This document shows, one piece after another, positions 51,701-61,195 of a stretch of 64,000 nucleotides of DNA; position 1 is the stretch's first letter; the number at the start of each line of letters is the position of its first letter. Under the pieces are notes generated by a model, which was given only the letters and a program-made list of their open reading frames with translations, had not been told where the DNA came from and ran no database searches. The position numbers and the translations under genes were made by a program. Source of the stretch: Luscinia megarhynchos (taxonomy: Eukaryota; Chordata; Aves; Passeriformes; Turdidae); assembly GCA_034336665.1 (NCBI GenBank), contig JAPFBE010000002.1, positions 35,381,406-35,445,405 on the forward strand, written 5' to 3'.

Positions 51701-53035
51701 AGAAAGCCTTCTCAGAGTAAAGGCAACATGTAGGAGAAGACATGCTTATATGAAAGTGTGTCATTTGCAAACATTAGAAAGCTCGTTTATTTTTCCTACA
51801 AGGCTACTTTTACTGTTTATTTCCCCACAAACCACTTTGCTGCTCAAGTCATTAAATTTTTTTCCTTAAACATCTTCATTTAAAATATATATAACACTAT
51901 CTTTTGTACCATGCTGCTTAAATTATTTACTATCAACATAGATTATTGAAATGCAAGAAAAAGTTTATTCCCAGATAACCGAAACAACTATTAACAGTAA
52001 ATTGGACTTCATTACATTTTCATAAGTCTTGATTTAAGATGATTATAAAATTAAAACTTCATTGCTGTAAGTGCAAATGTCTCCTTCCTAGCTTATTTTA
52101 TTATTAGTTTACTTTTACAGCCCCCAGTCTTGTCAGAAAGTTGGTGGTTAGTAAATTATTTTTACAAAGCACAATATATGTTTCTTTTATATACAGTCAG
52201 TAAGAGTACAGGATACCTGCTGGTTCAATTATTTTATATAATTACATGTTTGTCAGAATTTCTTTGGCTGGATTCAGTTTTTATGCAACTTAACGTCAGA
52301 AGCTGTAATGAATGCACTGTTTAATTATCACAAAAGAACTAAAAAACTCCAAATGCCTTAGACTTCCAAGAGCTCCATTTGGCAGCTGCTAGAGAGACAT
52401 TTAAGTAGAAAATCTCCCATTAATTTTCACTTTTTTTTGCACATCTTCAAGAATATGACTAATAATTTCACAATTACCAAATAAAATGGTCTTACTAGTG
52501 TATTTTCCTTGTGTCTTTGACAAGCTTTAAATAAAATGAAGTTCCATTCAGTGAATTTATGTCATATTTTCTGGAATCGGCAACCCTGTCAATACATCAG
52601 TCCAGTGTCCACTCGGTCACATCCTTTTGCTGTCTTTGTTAAGGAATAGCAGCAGATGCAGCATCTTTTCTAGGATTGTATGCACACAGGTTCACCACTC
52701 CACTCTAGAAGCTTTTAAACAAAGTACAGTACAAATGCACTCCACCCATACTGCAGCAGTCTCAACTGTCAGTTCTCAGAAAAACTCCATGAACATAGTT
52801 TTTATGGGGATTTCTTTAACTCAGTCAGACTTTTTTTGCAAATAGGTGGAGTAAATCATAGAGGCTAAAGTATTTATGAAAACACTGTGGTTTATGAACC
52901 TTGTTTTCTGAGAAATCTCAGTTAAAAATCAGCAGTGTTTTTCTTTCTTTCTTTGACATATTTATGCTTTTGGATCTCTATGATTAGCTAGCAAACTAGG
53001 TTCACATTTGTGATCCTCGGATGAATGGCACTTTA
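51701..53035. other. unassigned AT-rich DNA
   Basis: No exon or mobile element recognised. A 72-codon frame (52627-52845 plus) is Ser/Thr-rich and ends without homology I know. Confidence 0.5.
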
Positions 53036-53104
53036 TGTACATGTAGCTATATATATACAAATATATATACACAAATATATATATAAATATGTGTGTGTGT
53101 GTGC
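53036..53104. repeat. TA/CA/TG compound microsatellite
   Basis: (TA)n blocks separated by CAAA, ending in (GT)n. An AT-rich segment of a few hundred bases follows before CR1 sequence begins. Confidence 0.85.
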
Positions 53105-53369
53105 TTTATATTTTAAATTCAGACTCCCACATGCTTCAAATACTGGATGTAAGCACCTCTTCAATGTCAACTGGTATTGCTGACAGAACAACTGTGACAA
53201 CTGTGCCAAATCTCCATTTCACCTTAGCACAAGCAAAATTGGGATGAAGATGATGCAACAGCATGAGATAAGGGCAGTGCTCTAGAATGTCTACTCTAAA
53301 TATATTTTTTTCAGTTTAAATCTCTTACTTCTTATCATATCACTATACTCCTTGATAAAATTTCCTTTC

Positions 53370-54135
53370 TCATCTTTCCCATAGGATTCCTTTAGGTATG
53401 GCAAGGCTTCCATAAGGTCTCCCCAGAGCCTTTTGCAGTCTGAACAGCCCCAACCCTCTCAGTCTGTCTTCATAGGAAAGGGGCTCCAGATTCTAATCAG
53501 GTTTCTGGCCTTCCTCTGCACCTGTTTGCGAAGCTCCATGCCTTTCTTATGCTGGGGACCTCAGAGCTGACAAAGTACTTGAAGAGGGGACTCATGAGAA
53601 CAGAGTGGGAGGGTTACCTCCCTGAGCCTCAGGCTACCAATGGTCCATCTGATGCCCATTCTAGCCCAGGAAATGGGTGATCCTTTGAGCTGCAGGTGCA
53701 CATTTTCAAGGTATATTGAGGTTCTCATTCACCAACACCCCCAAGTCCTTCCCCTCAGGTCTTCTCTCAACCCATTCTCTGACCAAATTCTATTAGTGGT
53801 GGGAGTTACCCCAGTCCATGTGCAGGACCTTGCACATATGTTTTCACATGAGTTGTTCATGGGCCAACTTTCAAGCCTGTCCAGGTCTCTCTGGATGTCA
53901 TCCTTTTTTTCCAGCATGTCGACTGCACCACCTAGCTTGGTGGCATCAGAAAACTCGCTAAGAGTGCACTCAATTTCACTGTCCTTGTCCCCAAAAGAGA
54001 TGTGAAATAACACCAGTCCCAGCATGGACTCCTGAATTGCACCACTCATCACTGGTCTCTCTGGACATGAGCCATTGACAGCAGCTCTTTGAGTACAAGC
54101 TTCCAGCCAACTCCTTACCCACCAGGAGGTCCATT
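53370..54135 (-). mobile_element. CR1 LINE, minus strand, segment 3' of the nested LTR
   Basis: On the minus strand this holds CR1 reverse-transcriptase sequence in a frame open for 107 codons (54052-53729). The frame contains LGLVLFHI, like the RT segment after the PQG motif. It then has ECTLSEFSDATKLGGAVDML and IQRDLDRLESW, matching the CR1 palm region. The catalytic FADD motif reads FSDA (codons at 53953-53942), so one of the two catalytic aspartates is lost and the enzyme would be dead. Further 3' the frame degrades, but plus-strand phrases AAGGTCTCCCCAGAGCC (about 53415) and CCAAGTCCTTCCCC (about 53741) mark the usual C-terminal ORF2 and UTR order. The expected CR1 tail and last part of the 3' UTR are missing at the left edge. 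Confidence 0.88.
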
Positions 54136-54313
54136 GTCTTATGTTAAGATGTAAGACTTAACCAAAAGTATATATTCTGTGACCGTCTTCATAAGCTGTT
54201 AAAAACAGGTGGGGCAGTGCTCTTTATCTCTTCCATGACTCATCCCTGATAACTCTCTCTGGAGGATATCTTCCATTAACACACCACCAAGTCTCACTGC
54301 ATGAATCACAAAA

Positions 54314-54321
54314 TGACATCA
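54314..54321 (+). promoter_or_regulatory. CRE/AP-1-like site in LTR U3
   Basis: TGACATCA, followed by TGC, 59 bp upstream of the TATA box. The same core plus TGC occurs in the LTR at 19.3 kb, and a decayed version is in the LTR at 58.2 kb. Confidence 0.5.
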
Positions 54322-54372
54322 TGCCATTGTGAAGTGCTTGGCCCAGGGGTGGGTACCAAACATTCCTACCTG

Positions 54373-54379
54373 TATAAAA
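54373..54379 (+). promoter_or_regulatory. TATA box of LTR
   Basis: TATAAAA in context CTGTATAAAATCTGAG, at the position expected of the core promoter about 240 bp after the LTR start. The homologous site in the 58-kb LTR reads AGATAAAAACTGAG on the minus strand. Confidence 0.65.
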
Positions 54380-54628
54380 TCTGAGTTTTGGAATACCAGA
54401 AGCAGCACTACCCACTGGATTCCCAGAGGACAAGAGCTGTACCACCACTGTACCTTCAGAGGAAGACCAGACCCTTCCACGGGATCACTGCTTCAACAGA
54501 ACCACATGACTACAGCCACCATTTAATCAGACTTCTACCAACACCCTAACTAACAGGATATCAGGTCATATCCTGACTGTCAGTTTAAGCCAGTGTTTCT
54601 GTATTATTACTTTTATCCTAATATTCCT

Positions 54629-54634
54629 ATTAAA
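54629..54634 (+). promoter_or_regulatory. ATTAAA poly(A) signal of LTR
   Basis: ATTAAA about 45 bp before the LTR 3' end, in CCTATTAAATTG. Placement fits the LTR polyadenylation signal. Confidence 0.55.
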
Positions 54635-54677
54635 TTGTAATTCTGACTTGGAATCTCTTGCTGATTTGTTTTCAAAA

Positions 54678-54990
54678 TCCTTGTTTCTTCATTTTAGAGA
54701 TTGATGTTGTTCAGAACAGTGTCAAATGTTCAGCACAAGTACTGGTAGATTATGCTAGTTACTCTTTTCTTAACCACCCAGTCGCAGCCCCACTGTAGAA
54801 AATCATCAAATTTTTTTTTAGGCATGATTTGCCTTCAGTGAAGCCATGTAGGCAGTCACCAATCACCTTCTTGTTTTTCATATGCCTTGACATCATTTCT
54901 AGGAGTATCTGCTCCATCATCTTGCCAGGCACAGATCAATCCCAGGATCTTCCTTTCTTCCCTTATTAAAAATGGGACTTATGTTTCCTC
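54678..54990 (-). mobile_element. CR1 LINE, minus strand, segment 5' of the nested LTR
   Basis: CR1 sequence resumes after the LTR: GTTTCTTCATTTTAGAGATT (54683), CAGAACAGTGTCAAATG (54711), AAGCCATGTAGG (54841), TCTGCTCCATCATCTTGCCA (54909) and GGATCTTCCTTTCTTCCCTT (54944) follow the reverse complement of CR1 RT in order. These correspond to the region upstream of FADD in the RT. Together with 53370-54135 it is a single CR1 insertion split by the LTR. The CR1 match ends near 54985, next to a TA/TG repeat. Confidence 0.82.
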
Positions 54991-54991
54991 T

Positions 54992-55061
54992 TTATATATA
55001 CGTGTGTGTACATGTATTTTATACATATATAAAATATTTATTCGTGCACACATGTGCACAT
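54992..55061. repeat. TA/TG/CA compound microsatellite
   Basis: Alternating (TA), (GT) and (CA) units starting within a few bases of the CR1 5' truncation point. It may be a pre-existing repeat used as the insertion site or later growth at the junction. Confidence 0.8.
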
Positions 55062-57236
55062 TACTACAGAAAACTTGCATTTATTCAAATATTGTCTAAT
55101 TATCAGCACTAGAAAAATACTTACTTGCCCTTGAAGGCTCTGTTACTTCAAAGCTCTGCAGTATACTAAGAAGAAAATCCTTTTATACATGTAATGGAAA
55201 CTTCTGATAATATACAAAAAAATTTTCAAGGGAGTTGGTTAGACTATGATTTTCTTTGATGTGTTTTGGGTGGGAGGTGTTGGGTTTTTTTTTCTTGAAC
55301 CTGTGAAGAAACATTTCATGCATTTCTTCAATATCCCTTTAAGCACTTTTTTTAAGAAAGTAAAAAAAAAAACAACAAACAGGGTAATAAAAAAAAAAAA
55401 GAAGAACCAAAAAGAAAAGTGAAATTTTCAATTGCTATAGGAAATGTCATATAAACATGCAAACTTTTGCCCCAGAAAAGTATTACAAATTAAAGATTGC
55501 ACTGCGCATGGATTAATTATGCAGGTTTTCTAATTTTGATAAACTTAGTTACAGAATGAAATGTCATAAAATGCTCAAAGGCAATCTTGATGGTGTATGG
55601 AGAGCAATAACAGTTTATATCAAATATTGTCAGTACAAAGACAGTTAAATTTGACATATAAAATGTGATGGGAGATCACAAACATGACACTGCTAGATTT
55701 CTTTTAGGCTGGAAATACACTGAAATGTCCAGAGTCCCTGAGGCATATAAATAACAATTTTGAAACAAAAAAGAAAGATTGCCACACTTTATACTACTGC
55801 AGGAGTAGAAGAGGAAAGCAGAATTTCTCTGGTACGAATTACCCTTGGTTTTCCTAATTAGGTTCATCCAGTTCTAGAAATGCCTGTTAGGAAGAGTTTT
55901 TAAGGTCTCTAAAAAAGCTCATGTACTCTACACATATTTATTTGTTCTGTGAACAGAATATTTACCTATTTAATATAATCTAAATGCCCCTTAATAATGC
56001 CTTAGCATAGCTTCACTAAGCCTGCTTGCTAAACCCTTCCACAGCCAAAATTATTCTCTCTAGGGAAAATTTATCTTCTAATGCACTATTCTGCTCCCTG
56101 CAACTTTGATGTCTATTCTAATATATCCTCATTGATCAACTTAACCTCTATAAAACTTCTATCTGTATATTTGCATTTACTAATGGGGTTTATTTTACAT
56201 TTGTTGGGCATGATTACCAAAGGTATTTACTCTTTTTCTCAGGAAGACAGTACTTGGAAATTATCCAAACCACTGACAATAATATGCATTATTTATCTGC
56301 TTACAGCACTCACTGACGGGATAATTTGAGGTGTATGTATCTGACAACTGTAATCATACTAGGAGGCTTTATACATTCATGTAGACTTGGTCCCCCTAGT
56401 TACTGAAATTTAGAGATCCATGGTTTGAAAAATAATTAGTATTATCTCTGTCTTTTTATTTATACATTAGTTAATCAGCACAATTTTAAATTTTATTTAA
56501 ACTAGTTAACTCTCTGATTCACCAGATGTGATAGTAGAAAAAGGGATAAATATTATGTACTGTAATAACTTCAATCTTCATTTGAGTTAAGGAATAAAAC
56601 TAATGAAGTACATGTTGTGACTAGCTGTACCCCAAGATGATCATAAAAGACAAGTGACTTAAACAACTAAGATTCACTGAGAGATAATTATCCAGTTATC
56701 TAGCAGGAATTCTTAGTCTAGGCTTTCACCAACTGTTCATTGCAGTAGTACCCTAGATGGACACCTACTTTAGTAATTGAATCTTTTTGGAGAAAGAGAT
56801 GTTAAACAAGTTTTTTTTATGTAATTTTTAAAAATTTCATAATGTTTTATTGAAGACGAACCGTTTCCATGACAGTTCAGAAATACTGAGAGAAACAGAA
56901 TGTCATAAAACAGTTTTCTTGTTACTTAAAAAAACATCTAATTCAGATTTTATATGTATGCCAAACACAATGACAATGCCTGTAATTGAAAGCTGGATCA
57001 GAGGAAAAACTTTTACATTGTGCATCAGTAATAAAATTATATCTGCAATGATTTTTCCAATTGCCCATAATGAGAACACCATCATGAGAACGTCTACCTA
57101 TGTTGAGAAGATAGTCCTCATTGACATTTAAAATTTAAATAAACCAGTCATAAAGAGTTGAAAAGCATAGTAGAATGTAAGCAAATCACACATTTAGAAG
57201 ATAATAAAGCCCAGCAAACTACTTGTTTAAAATTAG
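55062..57236. other. unassigned AT-rich DNA
   Basis: Contains an A-rich tract at 55361-55419 and otherwise nothing recognisable. Frames of 82 codons (56081-56329) and 93 codons (56850-57131) on the plus strand have compositions typical of AT-rich random sequence (Ile/Leu/Lys/Thr). Confidence 0.5.
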
Positions 57237-57311
57237 ATGTATAGATATAAATTATATAGATAAATATAGACTATATATATATAGATATAGATAAATAAAA
57301 AAATATATATC
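57237..57311. repeat. GATA/TA-rich microsatellite
   Basis: AGATATA/AGATAAATA-type units with a (TA)n core near 57272-57281. Imperfect. Confidence 0.75.
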
Positions 57312-57739
57312 CATTGTGACCGCAAAAATAGAAGTCTTTCCCATACCAAAGCTAATCAGTTGCATGCTTAGTTTCCTCACTTCTTCCATATCTTTCATGC
57401 ATGTATCTAACTGGTATTTCTACCAAAAAAAAAGACAACATTGTATGATTACTGTGTGTTTTATTTAGATGAATGTCATGCTATTATTAGCTCAAATATT
57501 GAAAGCTAAATAGTCCTAACCTGTCCAAAGCCGAAATTTTACATTTGTAATACATGACTTCTCATTATAATAATTTTTATCCTGCAAAAAGCTTACTTAC
57601 TGGACTATTTTGTGCTTACATGCTTTCAAATTGCCATTGCTTGTAGCAATTAGGAAATAACACAATTTGTCGAAAGTTTACCCTCTTTTGATTTGATAAA
57701 ACGAACTTGTATGGATGTATGTAAGAACTGCTCATTTAG

Positions 57740-57744
57740 CTGTT
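57740..57744. repeat. target-site duplication, left copy
   Basis: CTGTT immediately before the LTR's 5' TG (plus-strand view). An identical CTGTT follows the terminal CA at 58480-58484. A 5-bp duplication fits class III (ERVL-like) integration as generally described. Confidence 0.85.
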
Positions 57745-58479
57745 TGTCCTGGTTTGAAGGACTGGTGTCTGCCAATAAAGGCAGAAACTTCTCTTTGAAA
57801 TGGGGAATGTAAACTCCCTCCCTCCAAATTCTTATAATTTTGAAATTAAGGGGCTCTCGGGCAAAGATATGGGAATTAGGATTAGCAGTTCTTTACTGGA
57901 AAATTAAAATAGAAGTACAGTATTACAAAGAACAATCCCAAAACACCGACACAGTCAAAATACAACCTGACACCCTGTCAGTCAGTCAGGGTGTTGGTAG
58001 CAGTCTGATCAAATGGTGGCTACAGTCTCCCTGCAGTGGCAGATGTGGTTCAGCTGAAGCAGTGCTCCTGTAGAAGGGTGCAGCTTTCCTCTGAAGATCC
58101 AGGGATGATGTGGAAAGGTCCGGCTTCTCCTCTGGAATCCAGTGGAAAAAAGGATAACTTGCTGTCCAAAATCTCAGTTTTTATCTAGGTAGGAAAGGCT
58201 TGGCTTCTCCTCCTGGCTGGAGCATCTCCATCTCCCAGTGGGATGATGTAATTTTATCAGTCATACAGTGGGGCTTAATGGGCCAGCAGCAGATGATATC
58301 TTCCTGGAGGGAGGATGGGTCGTGGAAAAGATAAAGATGATTGCCCCACCTGGTCTTAAAGATGGCCCATTAGCAGATAATATGTGCCATGGAGATAAGG
58401 AATCACTGCCCTATCCAGCTTCAACAGATGGTGATAAAATACACATTTTTGGCCACATCCTGTACTGCAACCCAACACA
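57745..58479 (-). mobile_element. intact ERV solo LTR, minus strand, passerine-type
   Basis: The element is 735 bp, begins TGTCCTGG and ends CCAACACA in plus view, and is bounded by identical 5-bp repeats. Orientation is minus: reading that strand there is CAGGTGGGGCAATCATCTTT, TTACATCATCCC (a decayed CRE-like site), a TATA-like AGATAAAAACTGAG (58186-58173), and an AGTAAA poly(A)-type signal (57897-57892). It shares these blocks in the same order with the plus-strand LTR at 54.14-54.68 kb. I recognise the ends and middle as an LTR type abundant in songbirds. No internal viral sequence is present, so the provirus was lost, most simply by LTR-LTR recombination. It is the best-preserved and probably youngest element in the window. 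Frames of 77 and 89 codons within it are chance frames in the antisense orientation. Confidence 0.92.
58173..58186 (-). promoter_or_regulatory. TATA-like element of the 58-kb LTR
   Basis: AGATAAAAACTGAG on the minus strand aligns with the TATAAAA-CTGAG block of the 54-kb LTR. The first TATA base is G here, so the box is weaker. Confidence 0.5.
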
Positions 58480-58484
58480 CTGTT
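58480..58484. repeat. target-site duplication, right copy
   Basis: CTGTT identical to 57740-57744, directly after the LTR's terminal CA. Confidence 0.85.
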
Positions 58485-60210
58485 CATGTGTGCATTACCT
58501 CAATAGCAAAGCCCAAAGATCAGGAATATCAAGCTGAACTTGGAAAGTGCGACAAGAATCTGTAGGCCTGTAAAAAACATGCCATTAAACAAATGGGGAT
58601 CTTAGTAAAGTGAGAACTATGTGACTATTAGAGTATGTCATTAGACTGTGCTTGTTACTTGAGCACAATTGAATGAGTTTCTGCTTTTAGACGTTTTCAG
58701 TAAAATAAATAAGATACACACAAAGTGCCTATGGGGTATGATAATACCTCTCAAGTCTCAGCAAACCCATAGCATGCTGGTTTAGAACAAAAATATTGCC
58801 TTGCAAGTAGTCTCAGAGCACATCAGCTAATCCTGACAGTCACCTGCTCATGGGCTCCTATAGCACAACAAAGAGGAAAAAGGCTCTTATCCAAAACCTA
58901 GAGGTGATCTATATTATTTGAGTGAAAGCTAATTGATTGGGATTACATTGACCAGAGATTGAAAGACACACATACAACCATTTCCTAAGAATCATCTGAA
59001 ACAATATTTTATGTTAGCAATGAAGTCATCTACTTCTAGGCATTTGCTGTGAAAATTATGCATATTTTATCCCTGTATGTAGCAATTTATATGTATGAAT
59101 TATTCTGTTGATGAGACAAAGAAGGTCTACAGCACTCTTTGGTTATTTATGATTCTCAGTTTTGAATATCTAATATTTAAATATGATTATAGTAACTACC
59201 CTTTCTGTTCAGCTAAAATAGTGGTTTTTAATATTTTAGTGTAATTACATATTTCTATCATTTTATATAGGTGGTGAACTTTATTGTGCAAGATATTCAA
59301 GTATATTAATTTTAAAAACAAGTGGGATCAAGAAATTAGAATGTGGTAGAATATTAACTCCAAGACTTCCTGATCCTTCTTGTAGACAGAAGTGAAGGAT
59401 CTCAGCTTTTTCATTATTTCTGAAGAATATGTACACTGCCTGTACTTCTTTAGAGGTAAGGTGGCAGGTAGCAGGGGGAGAAGCATAGTAGAAATCTGTT
59501 TGTGTCACCATAGAGATGGGTGGAAACATAACATCTCACACATTTGAAAAAAAAAGTTTGCTATCTTCTTAAGGAGAAGTCACTACAGCCATTGAAGCAA
59601 TTGATTTCTAGAAACATAGTATCTTATCAGAGATTTTATTTTTTTTCCTAGCTAGTAAGAAAGTTGAAAAAAAAAATATCAGTTACAGAGGAAACACAAG
59701 TAAAGCTTTACTTTCATCTGGGAGGCAAAACAGAGAACACTGCCTATCTTGAAGTTCAAAATTACTCATCTTGCTAAGAAAGCACATATAATTATATCAA
59801 TCACTGTTTGTTGTAATTATAGCTTCTACATTATGTTGGTTATGGCATCTTAATTTCTTGTAGAAAAAAAAAAAAAGAAAGATGGAACATGCTCTGTAAA
59901 GAAGCAAGCAGTTTAAAACTATTTCATTTTTTAAGAAATGATATTAAAGTGTGCTTGACCATCTGTCTAAAAATTGTTTTAGTTACTGGAAAGGTCAGAT
60001 CTGATCTTATTTCATAGATGTCTGCATTGATAATGAAAATCAAAGCATTTATTTATATTTAATGTCTTTCTTTAATAACATTTTCTGCAGAACATTACCT
60101 GCTCTTTAGCATCTCCTGTACATCTCAACTGCTTTACCAGCCCTACTCTGGTGGGTGAAGACTCTAATACTCTGCAGAGACCTGTGTCCCTCTGGCAATT
60201 CCTTTTCTAA
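58485..60210. other. unassigned AT-rich DNA
   Basis: No exon or mobile element recognised. An 82-codon minus-strand frame (59281-59529) has no recognisable motif. Two short A runs lie near 59543 and 59865. Confidence 0.5.
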
Positions 60211-60520
60211 GATCATAGACCCATTTAGGCTGAAAAAGAACTCCAATGTCATCAAGTCCAACTGTTAACCCAGCGATGCCAAGTCCAGCCTAAAACACCT
60301 TTCCAAGGGCCACATTTACCTCTTCTTCAATTACCTCCAGGGATAGTGACCCAACCACTTCCCTGGGCAGCCTGTTCCAATAAATGGTAATCCTTTTAGT
60401 GAAGAAATTCATCCTAGTATTCAATCTAAACCTGCCCTGGCAAAACTTTCCTTGTCCTATCACTTCTTACACCAGAAAGGAGACCAACACCCATCTCACT
60501 ACAACCTCCTTTTGGGTACT
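60211..60520 (-). mobile_element. CR1 LINE 3' UTR, minus strand, segment before the nested LTR
   Basis: In plus view it starts with GATCATAGACCCATTTAGGC, the reverse complement of a decayed CR1 tail. ATCAAGTCCAACTGTTAACC, then CAGGGATAGTGACCCAACCA, GGGCAGCCTGTTCCAATAAA and GGAGACCAACACCCATCTCA follow in the usual CR1 order. The match stops at 60520, where LTR sequence begins. Confidence 0.9.
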
Positions 60521-60868
60521 TTTAGGGTGGTAGGTGGACAGCAGGTACCCACAAAAGTCACTCTGTCTCCTCAGCTGACCAAGGGGGAAAAAATACGTCA
60601 AAAGGCTTGAGCATCAAGATAAGGACATTCATCAATTATTGTCATGAGCCAAAAGAGTCAATATAGGGAAATTAATTTAATATATTGGCAATCAGTTCAG
60701 AGTAGGGTTATAAGATGTATTATCAAAGCTTGGCAACACTTTCCCTCCCACCCTTCTCTTCTTCCTGGGCTGAACTTCACCCTCAGTTTTGTCAATTCTT
60801 CCCTGCCTTCACCAGTGCAGGGGAGTGAGAATGGGGGCTGTGGCCAGTTCATCACATTTAATCTCTGC
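60521..60868 (-). mobile_element. ERV LTR 3' part inside CR1, minus strand
   Basis: Minus-strand reading gives the 3' half of the LTR family seen at 11.3-12.14 kb: TGAACTGATTGCCAATATAT (a decayed AATAAA region), ATTAATTTCCCTATATTGAC, CCTTATCTTGATGCTCAAGC and CAGCTGAGGAGACAGAGTGA, ending near GGTACCTGCTGTCCACC. The 5' half of the LTR is missing: the right junction at about 60868 passes straight into CR1 ORF2. About 100 bases of the expected CR1 sequence are also absent at the junction. Thus either a 5'-truncated insertion or a later deletion spans the LTR-CR1 boundary. GCTCCAG at the junction could be microhomology shared by both. Confidence 0.75.
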
Positions 60869-61195
60869 TCCAGACCCTTAACCATTTCAGTTGCCCTTTT
60901 CTGGACTCTCTCCAGCACCTCAATGTCCTTCTTGTAGTGAGGGGCTCGAAGCTGCTCACTGGGCTTAAGGTGTGGCCTCTCCAGTGCCACATGAGGGACA
61001 GTCACTGCCCTGGTCCAGCCAGACACAGCGATTTTGATGCAAGCCAGGATGCCATTGGCCTTCTTGGCCTCCTGGGCACACTCTGGCTCAGGTTCAGCTG
61101 CTACTGATGAGCAGCCCCAGGTCTTCTGATGGGCTGCTTTCCAGCCACTCCACCCCAAGGACAAGACCTTGCACTCACTAAAATTGAGCTGCAAA
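60869..61195 (-). mobile_element. CR1 LINE, C-terminal ORF2 remnant, minus strand
   Basis: A minus-strand frame open from 61194 downward includes ECKVLSLGW, then AKKANGILACI and HYKKDIEVLERVQKRATEM followed by VKGLEQ. These match the C-terminal part of CR1 ORF2 and run uninterrupted by stops to the LTR junction. The frame then continues into LTR sequence without meaning. The CR1 is 5'-truncated near 61195, beyond the RT core, so no catalytic motif is present. Confidence 0.9.

Larger units (their letters stand above)
54136..54677 (+). mobile_element. ERV solo LTR nested in CR1, plus strand
   Basis: The CR1 homology stops at 54135 and resumes near 54680, bracketing an unrelated 542-bp block. 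It starts TGTCTTATG and contains CAGGTGGGGCAGTGCTCTTT (about 54207), TGACATCATGCC (54314), a TATA box TATAAAA (54373-54379) and an ATTAAA signal (54629-54634), in U3-R-U5 order. It is clearly related to the LTR at 57.75-58.48 kb: both carry CAGGTGGGGCA, CTTTATCT.TTCCA and CCTACCT.TATAAAA-like text with CTGAG.TTTTGG. Flanking bases TCCAT (54131-54135) and TCCTT (54678-54682) agree at four of five positions, consistent with an aged 5-bp target-site duplication. The 3' terminal CA appears mutated. No internal viral genes are present. Confidence 0.82.
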
